A program made the position numbers and the translations under genes. Below the pieces are notes generated by a model. It had not been told where the DNA came from, searched no databases, and saw nothing but the letters and a program-made list of their open reading frames with translations. A stretch of 64,000 nt of DNA from Streptococcus mitis (GTDB lineage Bacteria > Bacillota > Bacilli > Lactobacillales > Streptococcaceae): NCBI RefSeq assembly GCF_005144795.1, contig NZ_SWFJ01000006.1, forward strand, positions 78,727 through 142,726, given 5' to 3'. Numbering within the stretch: the first letter of the stretch is position 1; each line of letters opens with the position of its first letter. This document shows, in pieces, positions 44,711 to 53,932 of the stretch.

Positions 44711-46372
44711 TTATTTTGCTTCCATGACTACTGGTAAAATAGCTGGACGACGCTTGGTTTGGTCAAAGAGATACTTGGTCAGATTATCACGAACCTTCCC
44801 TTTAAGATCTGCCCAGTCAAAGTCATCTCCTTGAAGATAGTCTTCTACCGTTTGGTTAATCAATTCTGAACTTTCACGGAGAATATCGCGACTCTTCTTG
44901 AGATAAACAAATCCACGCGTGTGAACACGAGCCTTAGCCACGATTTTCTTCTCACGACGGTTAACGGTAATTGCGACGATGAAAATACCATCCTCTGACA
45001 AGACCTTACGGTCACGAAGAACCACATTTCCAACATCACCAATGGCATTCCCGTCAATCAAGACATCCCCTGCTGAAACCGATCCAGCTGGAACAAAGTC
45101 TCCATTTTCGTAAGACATGGTCGTCCCCTTTTTAGGAATGAAGATGCGTTCTGGCAACATCCCAACTGCCATAGCAGCCTTAGCATGGGCATCCAACTCA
45201 CGGTATTCCCCTTGAATCGGGAAGAGATACTTGGGTTGCAAGAGATTGATCATCAACTGCAAATCACGCGCATTTCCGTGCCCTGATACATGTAAACTTT
45301 GGGTAATCAATTTGACAACCCCTCCTGCCTGATAAATCATATTTTCCACACGCGCAACGAAGGCTTCTTTAGCAATAGACGGAGCCGTAGCAATATAGAC
45401 CAGGTCCCCATCCTTGATTTCTACATAACGATGGCGACCAATCGACATCTTACGAAGTCCATTGATAGGTTCACCCATACGACCTGTCTCAAGAATAATC
45501 AACTCATGGTCTTCAAAGCGAGACATATCTTTCGGCTTAATCAAGAGAATTTCGTTGGCTAAAGACAACTTCTTGAGACGAATCGCTGTGCGGACGATAT
45601 TTTCAATATCAAATCCTGTCAAGACGATACGTCGACCTGTTTTATCCGCAGCGTCAAAAATTTGCTGGATACGAGAAAGGTTACTGGAAACAGCTGCAAC
45701 GATGATACGACCTTCCCAGTCAGCAATGGTTTGGGTAATTTCATCCCTAACTTCACTTTCGCTAGCCACCTGAATATTGCTGTCCGCATTGGCCGAATCA
45801 CTGAGGAGAGCCAGGACGCCGTCACGACCGATTTCTGCCAAACGAGCGAAGTCTGTCGCATAGGATTCACTAGCTGTCTGGTCAAATTTGAAGTCACCTG
45901 TATAAACGATGCTACCTTCAGCTGTCTTCAAGACAATTCCCAGACTCTCTGGAACGGAGTAAGTCGTAGGGAAGAAGGAAATCACAGTCCCTCCAAAATC
46001 AATCTCCGTATTCTCATCAATGACATGGAAATCATTAAATTCCTTAACGGCATCATTTCCTTTGACAAAGAGTTTGGCCAACTCAATGGTCAACTCAGAC
46101 CCAAATACAGGAACTTTAGCCTCTGCCAAGAGATAAGGCAGAGCACCAATGGCATCCGCATGCCCGTGGGTCAAGAAAACCCCAGCAATACGATCCCTAT
46201 TTTCAAAAAGGTAATCCATCTTTGGAATCACCACATCGACCCCTAATTGTTCATTTTCGGGATATTTTAACCCTACATTCAAAACAAAAATGGACTCTCC
46301 AATTTCAGCAATGTACATATTTTTCCCATTTTCACGTACACCACCAAGTGTTGTTAAACTAATATTACTCAT
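44711..46372 (-). CDS. rnjB: Ribonuclease J2
   Basis: A 553-residue metallo-beta-lactamase/beta-CASP protein of mRNA decay. The metal motif reads H69-G-H71-A-D73-A74, so the second His of HxHxDH is Ala. This divergence marks the J2 paralogue, weak alone but active in complex with J1. The remaining motifs (HGNARD segment, SGHG) and the C-terminal domain are intact. Confidence 0.93.
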   Translation of the reverse strand: MSNISLTTLGGVRENGKNMYIAEIGESIFVLNVGLKYPENEQLGVDVVIPKMDYLFENRDRIAGVFLTHGHADAIGALPYLLAEAKVPVFGSELTIELAKLFVKGNDAVKEFNDFHVIDENTEIDFGGTVISFFPTTYSVPESLGIVLKTAEGSIVYTGDFKFDQTASESYATDFARLAEIGRDGVLALLSDSANADSNIQVASESEVRDEITQTIADWEGRIIVAAVSSNLSRIQQIFDAADKTGRRIVLTGFDIENIVRTAIRLKKLSLANEILLIKPKDMSRFEDHELIILETGRMGEPINGLRKMSIGRHRYVEIKDGDLVYIATAPSIAKEAFVARVENMIYQAGGVVKLITQSLHVSGHGNARDLQLMINLLQPKYLFPIQGEYRELDAHAKAAMAVGMLPERIFIPKKGTTMSYENGDFVPAGSVSAGDVLIDGNAIGDVGNVVLRDRKVLSEDGIFIVAITVNRREKKIVAKARVHTRGFVYLKKSRDILRESSELINQTVEDYLQGDDFDWADLKGKVRDNLTKYLFDQTKRRPAILPVVMEAK

Positions 46373-46446
46373 TTTTCCTCCAAAATCTTAGTTTATCTTG
46401 ATTATAGGGTTGCTTACCCTCTTATTCTAAAAGCACTATTACTTTT

Positions 46447-46553
46447 ATACTCTTCGAAAATCAAATTCAAACCACGTCAGCTTCGCCTTGCCGTACTCAA
46501 GTACAGCCTGCGGCTAGCTTCCTAGTTTGCTCTCTGATTTTCATTGAGTATTA
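46447..46553 (+). repeat. Short BOX element
   Basis: ATACTCTTCGAAAATC is at the left and GATTTTCATTGAGTATTA at the right, with the GTACTCAAGTAC centre of the short type. It lies between recJ and rnjB and does not overlap either. Confidence 0.93.
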
Positions 46554-46617
46554 GCCGAATCTTTTCTTACCATTATACCATTTTTTTAATGATTTTCAAA
46601 ATGAAGATTTGTTTTCA

Positions 46618-46647
46618 AAAAAGAGCTGGTTGCCCAACTCTTTCCTA
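46618..46647 (-). terminator. recJ terminator
   Basis: AAAGAGTTGG-GCAA-CCAGCTCTTT is followed by TTTG on the minus strand. Confidence 0.8.
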
Positions 46648-46651
46648 TCAT

Positions 46652-48874
46652 CTACTCTTTTTCCATTAAAAAGTCATAAATTTCTTGCACAGTGCCCAGC
46701 GCCATCATTTCTTGGTCTTTGACGGTTTGTTTGAGATTTTGGTAAATCTGACTTTCTCCGATTTCCCGCTTTGGTGCCTCTTTATTGACTGTCATAACAC
46801 CATCTGTGATTGTCACAAAGCCTAGTTCTTCAAACACTTGAATCATCTTGACCAGCAAGATTTGTTGAATATTAAGATAAGTAGCCAAATCCTTCAGCTT
46901 GTAGCGAATATCAAACTCTGGAAACTGGTAAATGATCTTGTACAATTTGGCAAACTGCTCTCTAGTCCCATAACCTGTCAGATAGTAGGCCTTGTCAATA
47001 TCATTTTTGAAATAGACAGCAGAGAAATTCTGTTCCTGAAAAATGGTCTTCAGCTGAGTAATATCTTCAGGAACGTTTTTTACGATAACAACTTCACTAT
47101 CCGCCAGATTTGGTAGTTCTCCAGCAAAATCCAAGACTGGAACTCCTTCTGGCAAGACTGCATTCTTCCCACGGATGTTAAAAAGTTGAACACCCTCCAC
47201 ACGCGCATCCACCATCATCAACTGTAGAGCAGTTTGGCCATTCCATTGGTTGACAGATAATTTGACTGCCAGCTCTAGATTCTTGGTTTGAGAAAACTCT
47301 GTCGCCCATCTACCTTGTCCAAAGGCTACCACTTCAAAACTAGCTTCACCCTTGGAAATTTTCAGCTTGAGATGGGCATTGCCTGCTCCCATAGTACGGG
47401 CACTTTCGACCTGAAAATCCTTAATATAAAAGACAGGTTTCTGATTGTCCATTCCAAAAGGTGCCAAGCGCTCAAAGTTCTTGACTGTTTCAAGACTCAA
47501 AGCCTCCAAATCCAGCTCTTCATCTAGATTTAACTTGTTCTTGCCACCAGTATCTGCGCCTTTTTCACGGACATAATCTTCCAAGACCTGAGACAAATCT
47601 GAGAGTTTCTCCACTTCCAGCGTCATTCCTGCTGCGCCAGCATGGCCACCAAAGGCGATAAAGAGGTCTCGATGGGGATCCAGAGCCTCAAAAATATCGA
47701 CTGCTTCCACACTACGAGCACTACCCTTGGCACGACCGTCCTCTATATTGAGAACCATGACTGTCTGTCCCAATTCTTCCAACAAACGACCAGCCACGAT
47801 ACCCAGAACCCCAGGATTCCAGCCTTCCTTGGCCAAGACTTGGACCTTCTTCTCAAGATTCACCATGGTCTTGGCTTCTTCATAGATAGACTGAACGATT
47901 TCCTTGCGCTCTTCGTTTTTCTGATGAATCATGAGGGCAATCTCATGCGCTTCCTCATCATCAAACCCAGTCAGCAAATCAATGGCAGGATTGGGATCAT
48001 CCAAACGGCCCAAAGCATTCAAACGAGGGGCAATCTGGAAACCAACCGTTTCTTCTGTTACTTCGTTGGCGGCAATCCCAGCCATGTCCAGCATTTCTTG
48101 TAAACCAATGCGCTGAGTATGTCCCAACACTTCCAGACCATACTGAACCAAGATACGGTTCTCATCTGTCAAACTAACCATATCAGCAATGGTACCAATA
48201 GCAACCAAATCAAGCAATTCCACTTGTACTTCTTCCAAAAGGGCACAAGCCAGCTTGAAAGCCACTCCACAACCAGCCAAATATTTGAAAGGATAGTTCG
48301 CATCCGGATGTTCAGGGTGGACAATAGCATAAGCATCTGGTAAGGTTTCAGGCATGGAATGGTGGTCAGTCACAATGACATCTACTCCCATAGACTGGGC
48401 TAATGCAATAGCCTCGTGACCTGCAACCCCATTGTCCACTGTCACAATCAAGGAAATCTCTTCTTGCTCGATAAAGTATTTATAGACACTGGCATTAGGG
48501 CCATAGCCATCGGTAAAACGATTTGGCAAATAAACACAGCACTCAGCACCAAGCTGTTCCAAACTTTCCTTAACAATAGAAGCCGAAGTCATACCATCCG
48601 CATCATAATCACCGTAAACGAGGATATTTTCCCCTTCTTCAATGGCCTGACGAATCCGTTCCACTGCCTTGTCCATATCATGGAGTAGATAAGGGTCATG
48701 CAAGTCCTCCAAAGAAGGTTCTAAAAACTTCTTCAGACTTTCTTGGTCCTGAATCCCCCTCTCAAATAATAACCGAGCCACCTCAGGACCCAGTCCAGCC
48801 TTCTTGGCTATCTTTGTAAAATCCGCATCTTCAACCTGCGGGGCAAACTGCCATTCATAAGTAGGTGTTATCAA
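46652..48874 (-). CDS. recJ: Single-strand DNA exonuclease RecJ
   Basis: A 740-residue 5'-3' exonuclease for recombination and mismatch repair. DHH-family motifs: ILVYGDYDADGMTSAS near residue 80, VDVIVTDHHSMPE near 147, VHPEHPD, and GGHAGAAGMTLE near 400 (DHHA1). An OB domain and a further 170-residue C-terminal region, as usual in streptococci, follow. A TTG at 48874 after AGTGGA is the likely start; GTG 48886 is the alternative. Confidence 0.92.
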   Translation of the reverse strand: MITPTYEWQFAPQVEDADFTKIAKKAGLGPEVARLLFERGIQDQESLKKFLEPSLEDLHDPYLLHDMDKAVERIRQAIEEGENILVYGDYDADGMTSASIVKESLEQLGAECCVYLPNRFTDGYGPNASVYKYFIEQEEISLIVTVDNGVAGHEAIALAQSMGVDVIVTDHHSMPETLPDAYAIVHPEHPDANYPFKYLAGCGVAFKLACALLEEVQVELLDLVAIGTIADMVSLTDENRILVQYGLEVLGHTQRIGLQEMLDMAGIAANEVTEETVGFQIAPRLNALGRLDDPNPAIDLLTGFDDEEAHEIALMIHQKNEERKEIVQSIYEEAKTMVNLEKKVQVLAKEGWNPGVLGIVAGRLLEELGQTVMVLNIEDGRAKGSARSVEAVDIFEALDPHRDLFIAFGGHAGAAGMTLEVEKLSDLSQVLEDYVREKGADTGGKNKLNLDEELDLEALSLETVKNFERLAPFGMDNQKPVFYIKDFQVESARTMGAGNAHLKLKISKGEASFEVVAFGQGRWATEFSQTKNLELAVKLSVNQWNGQTALQLMMVDARVEGVQLFNIRGKNAVLPEGVPVLDFAGELPNLADSEVVIVKNVPEDITQLKTIFQEQNFSAVYFKNDIDKAYYLTGYGTREQFAKLYKIIYQFPEFDIRYKLKDLATYLNIQQILLVKMIQVFEELGFVTITDGVMTVNKEAPKREIGESQIYQNLKQTVKDQEMMALGTVQEIYDFLMEKE

Positions 48875-48987
48875 AAAGACATCCACTCTTTCTAAGAATT
48901 CTATTGCTTCATTATAACACGATTTAGGCTTTTTCTCTATCCTGATTGCTTTTTTATAAAATTTTAGTGAATTTTTTCAGATATGAT

Positions 48988-49016
48988 TTGACAAGACAAA
49001 TCTTTTGGTGTAGAAT
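48988..49016 (+). promoter_or_regulatory. Promoter of amino acid ABC operon
   Basis: TTGACA (48988-48993) and TAGAAT (49011-49016) are 17 nt apart, 35 bases before the ATG. Confidence 0.65.
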
Positions 49017-49050
49017 CATGTTATAAAATCTAACACAAAGGAGATTCCTT

Positions 49051-49809
49051 ATGGCTTTAGTAGAATTTGAACACGTCGAAAAATATTACGGAGATTACCA
49101 TGCACTCCGCGACATCAATCTCCGTTTTGAAAAAGGGCAAGTTGTTGTACTCCTAGGCCCTTCTGGTTCTGGGAAGTCCACTCTTATCCGCACCATCAAT
49201 GGTTTGGAGGCTGTAGACAAGGGAAGTCTTCTAGTAAATGGTCACCAAGTTGCTGGTGCCAGCCAGAAAGATTTGGTGCCCCTTCGCAAGGAAGTCGGCA
49301 TGGTTTTCCAGCATTTCAATCTCTATCCGCATAAAACAGTGTTAGAAAACGTAACACTAGCACCCATAAAAGTTCTAGGAATTGATAAAAAAGAAGCTGA
49401 AAAAACAGCCCAAAAATATCTGGAATTTGTAAATATGTGGGACAAGAAAGATTCTTATCCAGCCATGCTTTCTGGTGGACAAAAACAACGGATTGCCATC
49501 GCACGTGGACTCGCTATGCATCCTGAACTCCTCCTCTTTGATGAGCCAACATCTGCCCTAGACCCTGAAACTATCGGCGATGTTCTAGCAGTTATGCAAA
49601 AATTGGCCCACGATGGTATGAATATGATTGTCGTTACCCATGAAATGGGCTTTGCCCGTGAAGTTGCCGACCGCATCATCTTTATGGCTGACGGAGAGGT
49701 TTTAGTAGATACGACAGATGTTGATGACTTTTTCGACAATCCAAGCGAACCTCGTGCCCAACAATTCCTCAGTAAAATCATCAACCACGAAAGTGACAAA
49801 GTCAAATAA
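49051..49809 (+). CDS. Polar amino acid ABC transporter, ATPase
   Basis: A 252-residue GlnQ-type ATPase. Walker A GPSGSGKST is near residue 34, the signature LSGGQKQR near 140 and Walker B LLFDEPTSALD near 160; H-loop VVTHEMGFA. First gene of a four-gene operon with a binding protein and two permeases. Confidence 0.95.
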   Translation: MALVEFEHVEKYYGDYHALRDINLRFEKGQVVVLLGPSGSGKSTLIRTINGLEAVDKGSLLVNGHQVAGASQKDLVPLRKEVGMVFQHFNLYPHKTVLENVTLAPIKVLGIDKKEAEKTAQKYLEFVNMWDKKDSYPAMLSGGQKQRIAIARGLAMHPELLLFDEPTSALDPETIGDVLAVMQKLAHDGMNMIVVTHEMGFAREVADRIIFMADGEVLVDTTDVDDFFDNPSEPRAQQFLSKIINHESDKVK

Positions 49810-49819
49810 GGAGGCGCCT

Positions 49820-50614
49820 ATGAAAAAGAAATTCTTTTTATCAGCATTATTGATTAGCCTTTTCGGCCTTGTTGCTGCAAAACCAGTCCAGGCTGATACC
49901 AGTGTCGCAGACATTCAAAAGAGAGGCGAGCTGGTTGTCGGTGTCAAACAAGACGTTCCCAACTTCGGTTACAAGGATCCCAAGACAGGGACCTATTCTG
50001 GTATCGAAACTGATTTGGCCAAGATGGTAGCTGACGAACTCAAGGTCAAGATTCGCTATGTGCCAGTTACAGCACAAACTCGCGGACCCCTTCTAGACAA
50101 TGAACAGGTCGATATGGATATCGCAACCTTCACCATCACAGACGAACGTAAAAAACTCTACAACTTCACCAGCCCCTACTACACAGATGCCTCTGGCTTT
50201 TTGGTCAATAAGTCTGCCAAAATCAAAAGCATTGAGGATCTAAACGGAAAAACCATCGGTGTTGCCCAAGGTTCCATCACCCAACTCCTGATTACTGAAC
50301 TGGGTAAAAAGAAAGGCTTGACCTTTAAATTCGTCGAACTTGGTTCCTATCCAGAATTGATTACTTCTCTACACGCTCATCGTATTGATGCCTTTTCCGT
50401 TGACCGCTCGATTCTGTCTGGCTACATCAGCAAACGCACAGTACTACTAAATGATAGTTTCAAACCATCTGACTACGGTATCGTTACTAAGAAATCAAAT
50501 ACAGAGCTCAACGACTATCTTGATAACTTGGTCACTAAATGGAGCAAGGATGGTAGTTTGCAAAAACTTTATGACCGTTACAAGCTCAAACCATCTAGCC
50601 ATACTGCAGATTAA
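49820..50614 (+). CDS. Polar amino acid ABC substrate-binding protein
   Basis: A 264-residue SBP_bac_3 protein with a signal peptide (MKKKFFLSALLISLFGLVAA, cleavage likely after PVQA). It has no lipobox cysteine, which is unusual in a Gram-positive. The mature region begins with ELVVGVKQDVPNFGYKD. AGGAGGCGCC precedes ATG 49820. It should bind the ligand for the permeases that follow, perhaps acidic amino acids or glutamine. Confidence 0.92.
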   Translation: MKKKFFLSALLISLFGLVAAKPVQADTSVADIQKRGELVVGVKQDVPNFGYKDPKTGTYSGIETDLAKMVADELKVKIRYVPVTAQTRGPLLDNEQVDMDIATFTITDERKKLYNFTSPYYTDASGFLVNKSAKIKSIEDLNGKTIGVAQGSITQLLITELGKKKGLTFKFVELGSYPELITSLHAHRIDAFSVDRSILSGYISKRTVLLNDSFKPSDYGIVTKKSNTELNDYLDNLVTKWSKDGSLQKLYDRYKLKPSSHTAD

Positions 50615-50626
50615 GGAGGATACCCC

Positions 50627-51304
50627 ATGACAGATTTATCATCTTGGACAGCCTATTTTCAGGATTTTGGACAATTTTTCAATGGTTTCCTCTTCACCCT
50701 TTCCCTAGCAATCGGATCCTTTATCCTAGCCATGGTTTTGGGCATCTTCTTTGGAGCCATGTCAACCAGCAAGCGTCCAATATTGAGAATTTTGGCTCGC
50801 ATCTTTGTTGAATTTTACCAAAACACTCCCCTTTTGGTGCAATTTGTCATCGTCTTTTATGGTCTACCTCTTATCAGTGACCATATCATCATGATTCCGA
50901 TTTATTGGACAGCCGTTCTCTGCGTGGGACTCTATCACGGTGCCTATATTGCTGAGGTGATTCGCTCAGGTATTCAGTCTATTCCTAGCGGTCAGATGGA
51001 AGCTGCCTTATCGCAAGGTTTTACCTATATCAGTGCTATGCGCTTGATTATCTTGCCTCAGGCTTTTCGTATCATTCTCCCTCCTTTGACCAACCAAATT
51101 GTTAACCTCATCAAAAACACCTCTACAGTCGCTATCATCTCTGGAGTAGATTTGATGTTTGTGACCAAGTCTTGGTCGGCTCTTAACGGAAACTATATCC
51201 CAGCCTTTCTAGGCGCTGCCCTGCTCTACTTCTCTCTATGCTTCCCTGTTGCCCAGTTTGGTCGCAAGATGGAGCAATCCAACAAAAAAGCCTATTCACT
51301 TTAG
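50627..51304 (+). CDS. Polar amino acid ABC permease 1
   Basis: A 225-residue HisM/GlnP-type permease with about five TM helices. The conserved EAAxxxG-like loop EAALSQGFTYISAMRLIILPQA contacts the ATPase. GGAGGATACCCC precedes its ATG. Confidence 0.93.
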   Translation: MTDLSSWTAYFQDFGQFFNGFLFTLSLAIGSFILAMVLGIFFGAMSTSKRPILRILARIFVEFYQNTPLLVQFVIVFYGLPLISDHIIMIPIYWTAVLCVGLYHGAYIAEVIRSGIQSIPSGQMEAALSQGFTYISAMRLIILPQAFRIILPPLTNQIVNLIKNTSTVAIISGVDLMFVTKSWSALNGNYIPAFLGAALLYFSLCFPVAQFGRKMEQSNKKAYSL

Positions 51305-51313
51305 GAGGTTACT

Positions 51314-51973
51314 ATGGAATCCATTTTAGAAGTTTTAACCCCAGATAACCTAGTCTTTATCTTTAAAGGATTTGGCTTGACCCTCTATATTTCTCTAATT
51401 GCCATCGTTCTCTCTACCCTTATCGGGACAGTGCTAGCAGTTATGAGAAATGGGAAAAATCCTGTCTTGCGCATCATCTCCAGCATTTACATCGAGTTTG
51501 TGCGCAACGTTCCCAACCTCCTCTGGATCTTTACTATCTTTTTAGTGTTCAAGATGAAATCCACACCAGCAGGAATCACTGCCTTTACCCTCTTTACATC
51601 AGCGGCTCTAGCTGAGATTATTCGAGGCGGTCTCAATGCTGTGGACAAGGGGCAATACGAAGCAGGAATGTCGCAAGGATTTACCTCAGCCCAAATCCTC
51701 TACCACATCATTCTCCCACAAGCCATTCGTAAAATGCTGCCAGCTATCATTTCTCAGTTTGTAACCGTGATTAAGGATACCAGTCTTCTCTACTCTGTTA
51801 TCGCCCTACAAGAACTCTTTGGAGCCAGCCAAATTCTCATGGGCCGTTATTTCGAACCAGAGCAGGTCTTCAGTCTGTATATCCTGATTGCCCTCATCTA
51901 CTTCAGCTTTAACCTAGCCATTTCTAGTTTGTCTCATATGCTAGCAAAACGTTGGCAACAAGCTGCAGAATAA
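51314..51973 (+). CDS. Polar amino acid ABC permease 2
   Basis: A 219-residue permease of the same family, with coupling loop EAGMSQGFTSAQILYHIILP. It starts nine bases after permease 1 and pairs with it to form the channel. Confidence 0.93.
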   Translation: MESILEVLTPDNLVFIFKGFGLTLYISLIAIVLSTLIGTVLAVMRNGKNPVLRIISSIYIEFVRNVPNLLWIFTIFLVFKMKSTPAGITAFTLFTSAALAEIIRGGLNAVDKGQYEAGMSQGFTSAQILYHIILPQAIRKMLPAIISQFVTVIKDTSLLYSVIALQELFGASQILMGRYFEPEQVFSLYILIALIYFSFNLAISSLSHMLAKRWQQAAE

Positions 51974-51979
51974 ACAGCC

Positions 51980-52009
51980 ACTCTCCAGTTCAATTGGAGA
52001 GTTTTTTTG
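51980..52009 (+). terminator. Amino acid ABC operon terminator
   Basis: ACTCTCCA-GTTCAAT-TGGAGAGT is followed by TTTTTT. Confidence 0.88.
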
Positions 52010-52105
52010 ATGATAGTAGATATTTATATACCTCAATTTGACACCATACTTTTTCTATGATAAAATGTAACAAATTTATTTACAACAAATCAAAATATTA
52101 ATGAA

Positions 52106-53308
52106 ATGGAATTTTCTATGAAATCAATCAAAGGACTACTCTTTATCATAGCTAGTTTTCTCTTGACTATTTTAACTTGGATGAGCACTTCTCCCCAATT
52201 CATGATTCCAGGACTAGCTTTAACAAGCCTATCTCTAACTTTTATCCTAGCCACTCGTCTCCCCCTACTAGAAAGCTGGTTTCACGGTTTGGAGAGAGTC
52301 TATACTGTCCACAAATTCACAGCCTTTCTCTCCATCATCCTACTAATCTTGCATAACTTTAGTATGGGCGGTCTGTGGGGCTCTCGCTTATCCGCTCAGT
52401 TTGGCAACCTTGCCATCTATATCTTTGCCAGTATCATCCTTGTCGCCTATTTAGGCAAATACATCCAATACGAAGCTTGGCGATGGATTCACCGCCTTGT
52501 TTATCTAGCCTATATTTTGGGACTCTTTCACGTCTACATGATGATGGGCAATCGTCTCCTTACATTTAATCTTCTAAGTTTTCTTGTTGGTAGCTATGCC
52601 CTTTTAGGCTTACTGGCTGGTTTTTATATCATTTTCCTTTATCAAAAGATTGGATTCCCCTATCTAGGGAAAATTACTAATCTCAAACGCTTAAATCACG
52701 ATACTATAGAAATTCAAATCCATCTTAGCAGACCTTTCAACTATCAATCAGGACAATTTGCCTTTCTAAAGATTTTCCAAGAAGGCTTTGAAAGTGCTCC
52801 GCATCCCTTTTCTATCTCAGGAGGTCATGGTCAAACTCGTTACTTTACTGTTAAAAATTCAGGTGACCATACCAAGAATATCTATGACAATCTTCAAGTC
52901 GGCAGCAAAGTAAGCGTAGACAGAGCTTACGGACACATGATCATAGAAGAAGGACGAGAAAATCAGGTTTGGATTGCTGGAGGCATTGGGATTACCCCCT
53001 TCATCTCTTACATCCGTGAACATCCTATTTTAGATAAACAGGTTCACTTCTACTATAGCTTCCGTGGAAATGAAAATGCAGTCTATCTAGATTTGCTCCG
53101 TGACTATGCTCAGAAAAATCCTAATTTTGAACTCCATCTAGTAGACAGTAGGAAAGACGGCTATCTTAATTTTGAGCAAGAAGAAGTGCCCGAACAGGCA
53201 ACCGTCTATATGTGTGGTCCTCTTTCTATGATGAAGTCACTTGCCAAACAGATTAAGAAACAAAATCCAAAAACAGAGCTTATTTACGAAGGATTCAAGT
53301 TTAAATAA
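52106..53308 (+). CDS. Bacterial NADPH oxidase SpNOX
   Basis: A 400-residue membrane enzyme matching the pneumococcal NOX homologue SpNOX in length and ends. The ferric-reductase domain has about six TM helices; His69, His83, His129 and His142 are positioned to ligate two hemes. The FAD motif HPFSISGG is near 233, NAD(P)H-binding GGIGITPF near 290 and CGPLSM near 371. The C-terminus ends EGFKFK, with Phe397 at the flavin site. The family transfers electrons from NADPH across the membrane, making superoxide. An ATG four codons in (52118) is an alternative start. It is monocistronic. Confidence 0.9.
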   Translation: MEFSMKSIKGLLFIIASFLLTILTWMSTSPQFMIPGLALTSLSLTFILATRLPLLESWFHGLERVYTVHKFTAFLSIILLILHNFSMGGLWGSRLSAQFGNLAIYIFASIILVAYLGKYIQYEAWRWIHRLVYLAYILGLFHVYMMMGNRLLTFNLLSFLVGSYALLGLLAGFYIIFLYQKIGFPYLGKITNLKRLNHDTIEIQIHLSRPFNYQSGQFAFLKIFQEGFESAPHPFSISGGHGQTRYFTVKNSGDHTKNIYDNLQVGSKVSVDRAYGHMIIEEGRENQVWIAGGIGITPFISYIREHPILDKQVHFYYSFRGNENAVYLDLLRDYAQKNPNFELHLVDSRKDGYLNFEQEEVPEQATVYMCGPLSMMKSLAKQIKKQNPKTELIYEGFKFK

Positions 53309-53315
53309 CCACTCA

Positions 53316-53346
53316 TACTCTCCTGGAATTTCCCAGGAGTTTTTTC
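53316..53346 (+). terminator. SpNOX gene terminator
   Basis: CTCCTGG-AATTT-CCCAGGAG is followed by TTTTTT. Confidence 0.85.
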
Positions 53347-53357
53347 TACGCAGTCTC

Positions 53358-53394
53358 AAAAAAACACTGCCAGATTTCTAGCAGTGTTTTGACA
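53358..53394 (-). terminator. Rrf2 gene terminator
   Basis: AAAACACTGC and GCAGTGTTTT form a ten-pair stem, followed by TTTGAG on the minus strand. Confidence 0.8.
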
Positions 53395-53419
53395 TTTCAT
53401 TTGCAGGCATCTATCCCTC

Positions 53420-53857
53420 TTAATCCTTCATTTGACTCTCTGCATCGGCCACGACTTGTTCTAGACTGGTCTGACCAAGCTCTGCCTCCATCGCCAGCTG
53501 AATTCTCTCCAGTTTTTGATCCAAAACATCATGAATACGAGCTCCAACTGGGCAATTTGGATTTGGATTGTCATGGAAACTGAAGAGTTGACCTGTCTTA
53601 CCAAGACACTCGACCGCTTGATAAACATCTAAAAGACTAATGTCTTTGAGGTCCTTGACAATCTCTGTTCCCCCTGTTCCACGCGCTACTGAAATCAGCT
53701 CTGCCTTCTTCAACTGGGACAAGGTCTTTCTGATAATGACTGGATTGACCCCGACACTAGCAGCCAGAAAATCACTGGTCACCTTGCTTTCCTTCCCCTT
53801 GAGGGCAATGATTATCAGCATATGAGTCGCAATGGTAAATCTACTTGGAATTTGCAT
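53420..53857 (-). CDS. Rrf2-family transcriptional regulator
   Basis: A 145-residue winged-helix protein: HTH at about 30-55 (FLAASVGVNPVIIRKTLSQL), wing GTGGTEI, then a dimerisation helix. Only two cysteines are present and not in the usual three-Cys Fe-S array. It may sense redox or nitrosative stress by other means, or regulate the neighbouring SpNOX gene; both are inference. Confidence 0.86.
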   Translation of the reverse strand: MQIPSRFTIATHMLIIIALKGKESKVTSDFLAASVGVNPVIIRKTLSQLKKAELISVARGTGGTEIVKDLKDISLLDVYQAVECLGKTGQLFSFHDNPNPNCPVGARIHDVLDQKLERIQLAMEAELGQTSLEQVVADAESQMKD

Positions 53858-53932
53858 CCTCTTCTCCTTTTTACGAGGCTACCCTGCCTCTACTCTTCTT
53901 TTTCTATTATTATACCCTTTTTAGTTGTAATG

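Noticed and set aside
45662..46246. A 194-codon plus-strand frame within rnjB
   Set aside because: It is antisense to the RNase J2 metal-binding region; codon use is that of a shadow.
48944..49000. Possible CodY box upstream of the amino acid ABC operon
   Set aside because: The best 15-base alignment matches only about 9 positions, which is not better than chance in A/T-rich DNA.
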